DNA from: Nonomuraea spiralis
Lineage (GTDB): Bacteria > Actinomycetota > Actinomycetes > Streptosporangiales > Streptosporangiaceae
Direction: 5' to 3'
NCBI RefSeq assembly: GCF_014648435.1
Contig: NZ_BMRC01000047.1
Coordinates: 1-53,719, forward strand
Length of the DNA stretch: 53,719 nt
Shown here piece after piece: positions 31,316 to 40,736 of this stretch (positions are counted from its first letter, which is position 1; the number at the start of each line of letters is the position of its first letter). The notes under the pieces are model-generated. The model had not been told where the DNA came from. It worked only from the letters and a program-made list of their open reading frames with translations, and ran no database searches. Position numbers and translations under genes: made by a program.

Positions 31316-31342
31316 TGTCACAAGGGTGAGAGGGAGTTCGTC
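31316..31342 (+). promoter_or_regulatory. ECF41-promoter-like sequence abutting the SDR start codon
   Basis: TGTCACA (31316-31322), exactly 16 bases, then CGTC (31339-31342), directly followed by the ATG at 31343. The match to the reported ECF41 pattern is exact. The position is awkward, because transcription would begin inside the coding region, and a good GAGGGAG Shine-Dalgarno occupies the spacer. It may be fortuitous. Confidence 0.25.
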
Positions 31343-32083
31343 ATGAAGGTTGTCGTCATCGGCGGTACCGGCCTGATCGGGTCGAAGCTCGTGGAGAAGC
31401 TGGCCGAGCAGGGGCACGAGGCCGTGGCCGCGTCCCCGAGGACCGGCGTCAACACCCTCACCGGAGAGGGGCTGGCCGAGGTTCTGCGGGGCGCGCAGGT
31501 CGTCGTGGACGTCTCCAACTCGCCCTCGTTCGAACGGGCCGCGGTGCTGGAGTTCTTCGAGACGTCCACCGGCAACCTGCTGGCGGCCGAGGCGGCGGCG
31601 GGCGTGGGCCATCACGTCGCGCTGTCGGTGGTGGGCACCGAACGCATGCCCGACAACGGCTATTTCGCCGCGAAGATCGCCCAGGAACGGCTGATCGAGA
31701 AGTCGCCGATCCCGTACTCGCTGGTGCACGCGACGCAGTTCTTCGAGTTCGTACGCGGCATCGCCGACGAGGCGACCACCGGCGGCGAGGTGCACATCGC
31801 GCCCGTGTTGTTCCGGCCCGTCGCGGGCGACGACGTGGCGGCGGCGGTCGGCCGGGTCGCGGTCGGGACGCCCCTGAACGGCCGGACCGAGCTCGCCGGG
31901 CCCGAGCAGTTCCGGATGGACGAGTTCTTCCGCGAGGCGCTGGCCGCCCTGGACGACCCGCGCGAGGTGGTCACCGACGAGCACGCCCGCTACTTCGGCA
32001 GCGAGCTGACCGAGCGCTCGCTGGTGCCCGCCGACGGCGCCACCCTGGGCCGGATCCGCTACAGCGACTGGGCCGCCCGGTAA
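31343..32083 (+). CDS. NmrA-like NAD(P)-binding SDR (atypical short-chain dehydrogenase)
   Basis: 246 residues. MKVVVIGGTGLIGSKLVEKLAEQGHEAVAASP is the GxxGxxG Rossmann start of NmrA/complex-I-subunit-like SDRs. The usual YxxxK is replaced by YFAAKIAQERLIE, keeping Tyr and Lys, and HATQFFEFVRGIADE is typical of the family (COG0702). Genes of this type are frequent companions and targets of ECF41 sigma factors. GAGGGAG precedes the ATG. A cupin gene follows by 35 bases and is likely in the same operon. Confidence 0.9.
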   Translation: MKVVVIGGTGLIGSKLVEKLAEQGHEAVAASPRTGVNTLTGEGLAEVLRGAQVVVDVSNSPSFERAAVLEFFETSTGNLLAAEAAAGVGHHVALSVVGTERMPDNGYFAAKIAQERLIEKSPIPYSLVHATQFFEFVRGIADEATTGGEVHIAPVLFRPVAGDDVAAAVGRVAVGTPLNGRTELAGPEQFRMDEFFREALAALDDPREVVTDEHARYFGSELTERSLVPADGATLGRIRYSDWAAR

Positions 32084-32118
32084 CCGCCGTCCGCGAGGGT
32101 TCGTGAAGGAGGACGGGC

Positions 32119-32559
32119 ATGTCCCACGACGTACCGGCGGCCGGCGGGCGCGAGCCGCGCTCGACCGCCTGGCGGACGGCGCTGACCGTGCTGCAGGAGG
32201 CCGAGCCGCCGTTCGTCCCGCAGGGGGCGCACGCGATGACCGTGGTCGTCGAGTTCCCGCCCGGCGATCCCGGCACCCCGCCGCACCGGCACTCCGGGCC
32301 GGCGTTCGGGCTCGTGCTGGAGGGCGAGATGCTGCTGGAGCTGGAGGGCGAGCCGGAACGGGTCGTACGCGCCGGTGAGGCGTTCTGGGAGCCGGGCGGC
32401 GACGTCATCCACTACCAGGACGGCAACAACCGCGACGACGTCCCGCTCCGCTTCACGGTCACCATGTTGTGCGAGCCGGGCACGCCGATGCTCACCCTGG
32501 TCGACGATGAGGAACTGGCCCTGCGCCGCGACCGCCGGTACGGCGCGAGACCGGCGTAG
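32119..32559 (+). CDS. Cupin-domain protein
   Basis: 146 residues. Cupin motif 1 is PPHRHSGPAFGLVLEGEMLLELEG (G(X)5HXH...E-like, metal His-His-Glu), and motif 2 is GEAFWEPGGDVIHYQDGNN (Pro-Gly and the last His). The single beta-barrel of this size is often a small dioxygenase, isomerase or a sensor. GGAGGA precedes the ATG. It sits directly behind the NmrA-like SDR and is convergent to the flavin monooxygenase gene with an 11-base gap. Confidence 0.9.
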   Translation: MSHDVPAAGGREPRSTAWRTALTVLQEAEPPFVPQGAHAMTVVVEFPPGDPGTPPHRHSGPAFGLVLEGEMLLELEGEPERVVRAGEAFWEPGGDVIHYQDGNNRDDVPLRFTVTMLCEPGTPMLTLVDDEELALRRDRRYGARPA

Positions 32560-32570
32560 GCGCCCGCCGG

Positions 32571-34061
32571 TCAGAACCAGGTGGCCAGGGCCTCCTCCAG
32601 CGCCGCGTCCGGGGTGTCGCCGGCCCAGGCGACGACGCCGTCGGGCCGGATCAGCAGGGCCCTGAAGTCGCGGGCGTCCACCGGCTTGGCCGGCAGCGAC
32701 GGCACGCGGGGGTCGGCCGCCAGGTCGAGCCCGAGGTCCAGCAGCAGCCCGCGCCCCTGGTGCAGGTGGTCGGCGATCCGGGTGCCGTCGGCGAGCTCCA
32801 GGTCCGGGACGCTCCGGCCGACCATCGGGTGGCCGCCGGGCAGGTCGTAGCGCTGCCAGACGCCGGAGATGCGCTTGACGAAGTACGTCGTGCCGGCGGT
32901 GGTGCCGATCAGGTCGGACACGACGGCGCGCAGCGCGCGGGAGCGGGCCTCGGGACGCATGAGCAGCACCTGCGCGCGCGTCCAGTCGAGCACCCACGCG
33001 CCGATCGGATGGCGTTCGGCGGTGTAGGTGTCGAGCAGCGCCTCGGGGGAGCGGCCCGCGATCACCGCGGCGAGCTTCCAGCCGAGGTTGACCGCGTCGC
33101 CGATGCCCAGGTTGAGCCCCTGGCCGCCGAACGGCGAGTGCACGTGCGCCGCGTCGCCGGCCAGCAGGACCCGGCCGAGCCGGTAGGTGGTGGCCTGGCG
33201 GGCGTTGTCGGTGAAACGGGTGGCCGACCGCACGCCGGTGACGGTGACGTCCACGCCGGAGACGGCACGCAGGCTGGCCTGCAGCTCCTCGGCGGTGACG
33301 GGCGTGGTGCGGTCCTCGGGCGGCCCGTCGAACTCGACGGTGAGGATGCGGCCGGGGACCGGGCCGTTGGCGTAGATGCCGGTGTCGGTGTGCGTCCAGC
33401 CGACGCCGAGCCCTTCGGCGCCCTCCATCGACACGATGGCCTGATGGCCGGTGATCATCGGCGGCGTGCCGGGGAAGTCGAACCCGGCGAGGCGGCGTAC
33501 GGTGCTGCGGCCGCCGTCGCAGCCCACCAGCCACCCGCAGCGGAACTCCCGCTCGCCCGCCCGTACGACGACCCCGTCGGCGGAGCTCTCGAAGCCGGTC
33601 AGCTCCACGCCGCGCAGCACGTCCACGCCGAGCTCGGCGGCCCGTTCGCCGAGCACGCGCTCGACGTCCTGCTGGCGGATGGCGGTGAGGCGGGCCGCCG
33701 GGCCGCGGTCGGCGAAGTCGGGGTCGTTCTCGTCCACCAGGTCGCCGAGCAGCCACAACGCGGCAAAGTGCCCGGCGAAGGCGGACATCTTCGGCTGCTC
33801 GGCCGTCGCCGCGCCGCCCTGCTGCGCCATGAACGCCTGGAACGCCTTCATGGTCTCGGCCTGCGCCTCCTCCAGCGCGGGGAGCAGCCCGCGCCGGTAG
33901 AACGCCTCCGCCGTGGGCGTGTTGACCGAGCCGGCCTTGACGGTCTGGTCGATCTCGGTCAGCCGCTCCAGCACCCCCACACGCACACCGTGCAACCCCA
34001 GCTCACAGGCGAGCATCAGGCCCACGGGGCCGCCACCGGAAATGATCACGTCGTAGTCCAT
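32571..34061 (-). CDS. Class A FAD-dependent aromatic monooxygenase (Rox/PgaE-like)
   Basis: 496 residues. The FAD motif is YDVIISGGGPVGLMLACELGLHGVRVGVLERL, the DG motif WLVGCDGGRSTVRRLAGFDFPG and the GD motif GRVLLAGDAAHVHSPFGGQGLNLGIGDAVNLGWKLAAV. The C-terminal thioredoxin-like domain (about 395-496) is typical of group A hydroxylases such as rifampicin monooxygenase and the angucycline hydroxylase PgaE. It would act on a phenolic drug, polyketide or aromatic compound. ATG 34061 has no Shine-Dalgarno; TATAGT seven bases upstream suggests a leaderless start. It is divergent from its likely TetR repressor. Confidence 0.92.
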   Translation of the reverse strand: MDYDVIISGGGPVGLMLACELGLHGVRVGVLERLTEIDQTVKAGSVNTPTAEAFYRRGLLPALEEAQAETMKAFQAFMAQQGGAATAEQPKMSAFAGHFAALWLLGDLVDENDPDFADRGPAARLTAIRQQDVERVLGERAAELGVDVLRGVELTGFESSADGVVVRAGEREFRCGWLVGCDGGRSTVRRLAGFDFPGTPPMITGHQAIVSMEGAEGLGVGWTHTDTGIYANGPVPGRILTVEFDGPPEDRTTPVTAEELQASLRAVSGVDVTVTGVRSATRFTDNARQATTYRLGRVLLAGDAAHVHSPFGGQGLNLGIGDAVNLGWKLAAVIAGRSPEALLDTYTAERHPIGAWVLDWTRAQVLLMRPEARSRALRAVVSDLIGTTAGTTYFVKRISGVWQRYDLPGGHPMVGRSVPDLELADGTRIADHLHQGRGLLLDLGLDLAADPRVPSLPAKPVDARDFRALLIRPDGVVAWAGDTPDAALEEALATWF

Positions 34062-34069
34062 GGCGAAAA

Positions 34070-34102
34070 CTATACCCGACTAAATTTTAAGTGCGATACA
34101 AT
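34070..34102. promoter_or_regulatory. Overlapping divergent leaderless promoters with TetR operator-like dyad
   Basis: The 47-base gap is strongly AT-rich. On the minus strand TATAGT (34075-34070) lies seven bases before the monooxygenase ATG. On the plus strand TACAAT (34097-34102) lies six bases before the TetR GTG. An interrupted dyad centred near 34085 (ACT-AAATTTTA-AGT core) with matching outer bases covers both. One repressor dimer here would shut both genes. Confidence 0.55.
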
Positions 34103-34108
34103 TTTTTT

Positions 34109-34726
34109 GTGACAGACACCCGATCGCTCCGCGAGCGCAAGAAGGCCGAGACCCGCAAACGCATCTCCGACCACGGCTCGATGTTGTTCTACGCGCGCGG
34201 GTTCGACGAGGTGACCATCGGCGAGATCGCCGAGGCGGCGGACGTCTCCAAGGTGACGGTCTTCAACTACTTCCCCCGCAAGGAGGACATCTTCTTCGAC
34301 CGCATCCCCGAGCTGGTCGAGCTGGTCACGGTCACCGTCCGGGGCCGGAAGGCGGGCGAGCCGGTGTTGTCCGCCCTGCGGGACATGCTGATCAGGCACG
34401 CGCGGGAGGGCCACCCGCTCGGCGGCGTGGACGACCGGTTCGTGCACTTCTTCCGGGTCGTGACCGGCTCGGCGGCACTGCGGGCCCGCGCCAGGGAGAT
34501 CGCCGACGAGCTGGAGACCGTGCTCGCGGGCCTGATCGACGAGTCCGGCGAGGGCCTGCCCGGCCGGCTGACCGCGGCCATGCTCGTCGGCGCGTACCGC
34601 TCGGCCTTCCTCGGGACCGCGGCCCGGATGCTGGCCGGGGAGCGGGCCGCCGACGTGCTGGACGACCACGTCGCCGCCGTCGGAACGGCCTTCGGCGTGC
34701 TGGAACGCGGCCTGGCCGGCACGTAG
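34109..34726 (+). CDS. TetR-family regulator of the flavin monooxygenase
   Basis: 205 residues. The helix-turn-helix part is RKRISDHGSMLFYARGFDEVTIGEIAEAADVSKVTVFNYFPRKEDIFF, followed by a helical effector domain. GTG 34109 gives VTDTRSLRERKKAETR, the usual basic start, and the upstream -10 box makes it leaderless. Divergent arrangement with the monooxygenase and a shared dyad point to ligand-controlled repression of both. Confidence 0.92.
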   Translation: MTDTRSLRERKKAETRKRISDHGSMLFYARGFDEVTIGEIAEAADVSKVTVFNYFPRKEDIFFDRIPELVELVTVTVRGRKAGEPVLSALRDMLIRHAREGHPLGGVDDRFVHFFRVVTGSAALRARAREIADELETVLAGLIDESGEGLPGRLTAAMLVGAYRSAFLGTAARMLAGERAADVLDDHVAAVGTAFGVLERGLAGT

Positions 34727-34741
34727 GCGCGCGCATTACCT

Positions 34742-34768
34742 CGCGCGTCATCGACGGCATGACCCGCG
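34742..34768. promoter_or_regulatory. Inverted repeat between TetR and alpha/beta-hydrolase genes
   Basis: CGCGCGTCAT (34742-34751) and ATGACCCGCG (34759-34768) match at nine of ten positions around a seven-base loop CGACGGC. It lies 16 bases after the TetR stop and 48 before the hydrolase ATG, so it may be a terminator or an operator. Confidence 0.4.
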
Positions 34769-34815
34769 CTGCGCGAGAGTTCTCCCGTAGGCGCGAGGAC
34801 ATCCGGGAGGATCAC

Positions 34816-35643
34816 ATGCCGTACATCGACAGCCACGACGGGACCAGCCTGTTCTACACCGACTGGGGCCAGGGCGAACCGGTGGTGTTCGTGGCCGGGG
34901 CCTGGCTCAGCAGCACCTCCTGGGAGTTCCAGATGTTGCCGCTGTCGGAGCGCGGCCTGCGCTGCGTCGCCTTCGACAAGCGCGGCCACGGTCGTTCCGA
35001 CTGGGTCGGCCACGGCTACGACTACGACAGCCTCGCCGACGACCTCGCCGCCCTGCTCGACCACCTCGACCTGCGCGGGGTGACGCTGGTGGCGCACTCG
35101 ATGGGCAGCGGCGAGGTGATCCGCTACCTGTCCCGCCACGGGGACGACCGGGTCAGCCGGATCGTGCTGATCTCGCCCACTGCGCCGCTGATCGTCCGTA
35201 CGCCCGACAACCCCGACGGCGTCGAGCGGGGCGTCTTCGACGCCGTCGCGGCCGACCGCGCCAAGGACCGCCCCCGCTGGCTGGCCCACAACGCCCAGGC
35301 GTTCTTCGCCACGCAGCGGGGCAACCAGGTCTCCGCCGAGCTCATCGAGTGGACCGTGCGGAAGTGCCTCGACTGCTCGGCCAAGGCCGCCGCCGAGGTC
35401 GTCATGACGGGCGTCTGCACCGACCTGCGCGAGGAGAGCGCCGCCATCCGGGTGCCGACCCTGATCATCCACGGCGACGCGGACGCCTCGGCCCCCGTCG
35501 CGCTGTGCGGGCGGCGGCTGGCGAAGCTGGTGCCCGGCAACGTGTACCACGAGTACCCCGGCGCGGGGCACGGCATCTTCATCACCCACGCCGACCAGCT
35601 CAACCAGGACCTGCTCGACTTCATCGAGGAGACCCGCTCCTGA
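34816..35643 (+). CDS. Alpha/beta hydrolase (haloperoxidase-like)
   Basis: 275 residues, cytosolic. FYTDWGQGEPVVFVAGAWLSSTSWEFQM and FDKRGHGRSDWVGHGYDYDSLADDLAALLDHLDL are the classic front blocks. The nucleophile elbow is LVAHSMGSGEV (Ser), the acid is in IIHGDADASAPV and the His in YPGAGHGIFITHAD. This is the cofactor-free haloperoxidase/esterase branch. An internal ATG at 34816 is chosen because GGGAGG stands nine bases before it; an upstream ATG at 34759 has none. The reaction is unknown. Confidence 0.9.
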   Translation: MPYIDSHDGTSLFYTDWGQGEPVVFVAGAWLSSTSWEFQMLPLSERGLRCVAFDKRGHGRSDWVGHGYDYDSLADDLAALLDHLDLRGVTLVAHSMGSGEVIRYLSRHGDDRVSRIVLISPTAPLIVRTPDNPDGVERGVFDAVAADRAKDRPRWLAHNAQAFFATQRGNQVSAELIEWTVRKCLDCSAKAAAEVVMTGVCTDLREESAAIRVPTLIIHGDADASAPVALCGRRLAKLVPGNVYHEYPGAGHGIFITHADQLNQDLLDFIEETRS

Positions 35644-35769
35644 GCCGGCGTCCGGCGGGCGTACCGGTCAGGAATGGAGAAGCGTGCGCTCCCGGAGCCC
35701 CAGTACCCTCGTAGCTGGTCAGACCCGGCCGGGCGACACCGGCGGGGCCACGCGGGAGACGGAGAAACG

Positions 35770-38157
<2,388 letters not shown>

Positions 38158-38164
38158 CGGCCCC

Positions 38165-38992
38165 ATGAGGCTGCTCGTCGTCGGCGGCAGCGGTTTCCTC
38201 GGCGCCGAGCTGGTCCGGCAGGCCGCGGCGGCCGGTCACGAGGTGGCCGCGACCTGCCACACCCGCCCGGGGCGGGACGAGGGCGTCGCCTGGTCGCCGC
38301 TCGACGTGCGCCGCCGCCCGGACGTCGATGCGCTGGTCGCCGCGTACCGGCCGGAGGCGGTGGTCAACGCCGCCTACCGGCAGCACGACTGGGCGACCAC
38401 GGCCACCGGGGCCGCGAACGTGGCCCTGGCCGCCGCCGCGGCGGGCAGCCGTCTGGTCCACGTCTCCAGCGACGCGGTCTTCTCCGGGGCCGCGATCCGC
38501 TACGACGAGACGTGCGACCCGGACCCGATCACCCCGTACGGCGCGGCAAAGGCGGCGGCCGAGACGGTCGTGGCGGCGGTCGCGCCGTCCGCGGTGATCG
38601 CCAGGACGTCCCTGATCGTCGGCGACGGCGGTTCGGCGCAGGAGAGGCTGGTGCACGACCTGGCCGCCGGCCGCGCGAAGGGCGTGTTGTTCACCGACGA
38701 CGTACGCTGCCCGGTGCACGTGGCCGACCTCGCGGCGGCGCTGCTCGAACTGGCCGCGTCCGGCCGTCACGGCGTCCACCACGTCGCCGGGGCCGACGCG
38801 CTGAGCCGGTACGAGCTGGGCCTGCTCATCGCCCGGCGCGACGGGCTCGACCCCGACCGGCTGCCGGCGGGCCGGCGGGCCGAGTCCGGCGTGCCCGGCC
38901 CGCTCGACGTGCGCCTGGAGTGCGACGCGACCCGGCGGCTGCTGCGGACCACGCTGCGCGGCGCCCGCCGGTTCCTCCAGCCCCACCCCTGA
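38165..38992 (+). CDS. RmlD-like NAD(P)-dependent sugar-nucleotide reductase (SDR)
   Basis: 275 residues. MRLLVVGGSGFLGAELVRQAAAAGHEVAATCH is the GxxGxxG start; VVNAAYRQHDWATT, LVHVSSDAVFSG and YGAAKAAAETVV (YxxxK with the upstream Ser) give the extended-SDR catalytic set. VHVADLAAALLELA follows as in RmlD. The lack of other dTDP-sugar genes nearby argues against a dedicated rhamnose pathway. It starts seven bases after the DrrC-like gene and is likely co-transcribed with it. Confidence 0.88.
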   Translation: MRLLVVGGSGFLGAELVRQAAAAGHEVAATCHTRPGRDEGVAWSPLDVRRRPDVDALVAAYRPEAVVNAAYRQHDWATTATGAANVALAAAAAGSRLVHVSSDAVFSGAAIRYDETCDPDPITPYGAAKAAAETVVAAVAPSAVIARTSLIVGDGGSAQERLVHDLAAGRAKGVLFTDDVRCPVHVADLAAALLELAASGRHGVHHVAGADALSRYELGLLIARRDGLDPDRLPAGRRAESGVPGPLDVRLECDATRRLLRTTLRGARRFLQPHP

Positions 38993-39017
38993 CCAGGCCG
39001 CCCGCGGCGCTCAGGGG
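38986..39017. terminator. Second stop-codon-in-stem bidirectional terminator
   Basis: CCCCTGA (38986-38992) and TCAGGGG (39011-39017) pair; each holds the stop of one of two convergent genes. Between them GCCGC-CC-GCGGC forms an inner stem. The design repeats the one at 11889-11947. Confidence 0.55.
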
Positions 39018-39424
39018 GCCTGGCTGATGCGGATCAGGTTGCCCGCCGGGTCCCGTACGGCGCAGTCGCGCACCCCGTACGGCTGCGCCGCCGGCTCCTG
39101 GACGATCTCCGCCCCGTTGTCCACCAGCCGGTCGAAGACGGCGTCGAGGTCGTCGGCGGCCAGGTTGATGCCGGCGTAGGTGCCCTTGGCCATCATCTCG
39201 GCGATGGTACGGCGCTCGTCGTCGGTGATGCCGCACCCGTCGGGGACCGGCGGTTGCAACACGATCGACGTGCCGGGCTGCCCGGCGGGGCCGACGGTGA
39301 TCCAGCGCATGCCGTCGTAGCCGACGTCGCCGCGCACCTCGAAGCCGAGCGCGTCGCGGTAGAAGGCCAGGGAGGCGTCCGGGTCGTCGTGGGGGAGGTA
39401 GCTGGAGTGGATGCTGATGTCCAT
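39011..39424 (-). CDS. VOC (glyoxalase/bleomycin-resistance fold) protein
   Basis: 137 residues. ISIHSSYLPHDDPDASLAFYRDALGFEVRGDVGYDGMRWITVGP is the N-terminal beta-alpha-beta-beta-beta half. GINLAADDLDAVFDRLVDNGAEIVQEP and AVRDPAGNLIRISQ form the second half. Metal-ligand positions are partly kept (His 5 region and final Arg/Glu variation), so catalysis or drug binding is open. ATG 39424 is preferred; GTG 39433 would add three residues. Neither has a Shine-Dalgarno. Confidence 0.88.
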   Translation of the reverse strand: MDISIHSSYLPHDDPDASLAFYRDALGFEVRGDVGYDGMRWITVGPAGQPGTSIVLQPPVPDGCGITDDERRTIAEMMAKGTYAGINLAADDLDAVFDRLVDNGAEIVQEPAAQPYGVRDCAVRDPAGNLIRISQAP

Positions 39425-39510
39425 GCCGGTCACGGTAATTCCGCTCCGGCCGCGGCGCTTCTCGAATCCTGACCGCTACGGCCCGGACGTCCCGGAGGCG
39501 GCCCCGGAGC

Positions 39511-40494
39511 TCACAGGCCGACGGCGCCGTCGATCCGCTCGCGGAGCAGGTCGGCGTGACCGTTGTGCCGGGCGTACTCCTCGATCAGGTGGACGAGCAC
39601 CCAGCGCAGCGAGACCGTGCCGCGCCAGGCGTCGTGGCCCTCGACGTCGAGATCGGGCGCGCGGGCGACGAATCCGTCGGCGAACGCCACCTCCTCGTGC
39701 CAGGCCCGCCAGGCGGCCGGCACCAGCGCGGGGTCGGCCGTCGCGCCGTCGAAGTCGCCGTCCGGGTCGGCGGCGCAGGAGAAGCGCGGCGACCCGTCCT
39801 GACCGGCCAGCACCCGCCGGAACCAGCGGCGTTCCATGTCGGCCAGATGCCGGACCAGCCCCAGCAGCGACAGGGCCGAGGGCTCGACCGAGCGCCGGGC
39901 CAGTTCCGCCTCCACGCCCGAGCACTTCATCCGCAGCGTGGCGCGCTGGGCCGCCAGCATGTCCTGGAGCAGGATCCGCTCGTCGCCGGTGGCCGGGCCG
40001 TCGAACCGGCGATCGCCGGCGGCGGGGAAGAGCCCGCCCCTGCGCTGCCCGGCCTCCGCCGGCGGGGCCGCGGACGTGGCCGACGCGTGGAGGGGGAGCC
40101 GTTTGGTGAGCGCGGTGACGCGGTTGCGCGGGCCGAACACCGCGACGCCCACGTGACGCAGCTCCCCGCCGGGGGTGGCGGCCAGCGTGGCGACGTAGTC
40201 GTCGTACGTCCTCGCCTGCCGGGCCACCTCGGTGAAGCCCACGGTGACCAGGCCCGGCGCGGCGCGGGCGGTGTCGTACAGCTCGGAGAGCCGCTCGGCG
40301 GTCGCGCTCAGGACGGGCACCGGGTGCGGGTTGAGCCCGGCGTGCAGCCCGCCGGAGGCGTCCGCGTCCTCGGGCGGCGGCGGGCCGGGCAGCCGCCCGC
40401 CCATGCTCAGCCCGAGCACGGCCGCGGCGTTCACCGCCCACGCGGGCGGCAGGTCGGCACGGACGACGACAACCAGTTTCGTGGGCAGGGACAT
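39511..40494 (-). CDS. DUF2000-DinB fusion protein
   Basis: 327 residues with two domains. Residues about 1-140 match DUF2000 (peptidyl-tRNA-hydrolase-2-like fold): TKLVVVVRADLPPAWAVNAAAVLGLSMG, SELYDTARAAPGLVTVGFTEVARQARTYDDY and GVAVFGPRNRVTALTKRLPL. A linker follows. Residues about 165-320 are a DinB/DUF664 four-helix domain: LLQDMLAAQRATLRMKCSGV, LVRHLADMERRWFRRVLAG and LVHLIEEYARHNGHADLLRERIDG. The His of LVRHLADME and the EEYARHNGHAD box are the metal ligands seen in mycothiol-dependent DinB enzymes. I do not know this fusion. The whole chain is one open frame from ATG 40494 to 39511, with an even codon bias. Confidence 0.85.
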   Translation of the reverse strand: MSLPTKLVVVVRADLPPAWAVNAAAVLGLSMGGRLPGPPPPEDADASGGLHAGLNPHPVPVLSATAERLSELYDTARAAPGLVTVGFTEVARQARTYDDYVATLAATPGGELRHVGVAVFGPRNRVTALTKRLPLHASATSAAPPAEAGQRRGGLFPAAGDRRFDGPATGDERILLQDMLAAQRATLRMKCSGVEAELARRSVEPSALSLLGLVRHLADMERRWFRRVLAGQDGSPRFSCAADPDGDFDGATADPALVPAAWRAWHEEVAFADGFVARAPDLDVEGHDAWRGTVSLRWVLVHLIEEYARHNGHADLLRERIDGAVGL

Positions 40495-40571
40495 GCCGGA
40501 CGCACTCCATCACAGGTCGATCGGATCTCGTCGCCGAAGGTAGCCAGTTGCCCGGCGGGACCGCGCCCGAT

Positions 40572-40628
40572 CCGAACGATCGGCCGGAAGAAGGGCCGGC
40601 GGACCGGAATCGACCGCTGATCGTTCGG
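40572..40628. promoter_or_regulatory. Widely spaced inverted repeat upstream of the MFS exporter
   Basis: CCGAACGATC (40572-40581) and GATCGTTCGG (40619-40628) are exact inverted copies, 37 bases apart, in the 242-base divergent gap between the DUF2000-DinB and MFS genes. Several CGGCCGG-type words lie between and after. The rest of the gap shows no gene. Confidence 0.4.
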
Positions 40629-40736
40629 CGACCGGCCGATGTCCCGGCCGATTGCGCGGGCCGTAACCTGCATCTGGCAGAGGTACCTTCAACAGGGCGC
40701 TGGCTCGGGTCCGCGCGCCGCCGCAGGCTGGTCCGC

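Noticed and set aside
34103..34122. TGTCACA on the minus strand near the TetR start (TTGTGACAG)
   Set aside because: No CGTC or CATC at 16 bases. It lies within the TetR start and the T-run, so it is not an ECF41 site.
34759..34815. An upstream ATG start for the alpha/beta hydrolase
   Set aside because: No Shine-Dalgarno, and it would begin in the inverted repeat. ATG 34816 has GGGAGG and starts the fold directly.
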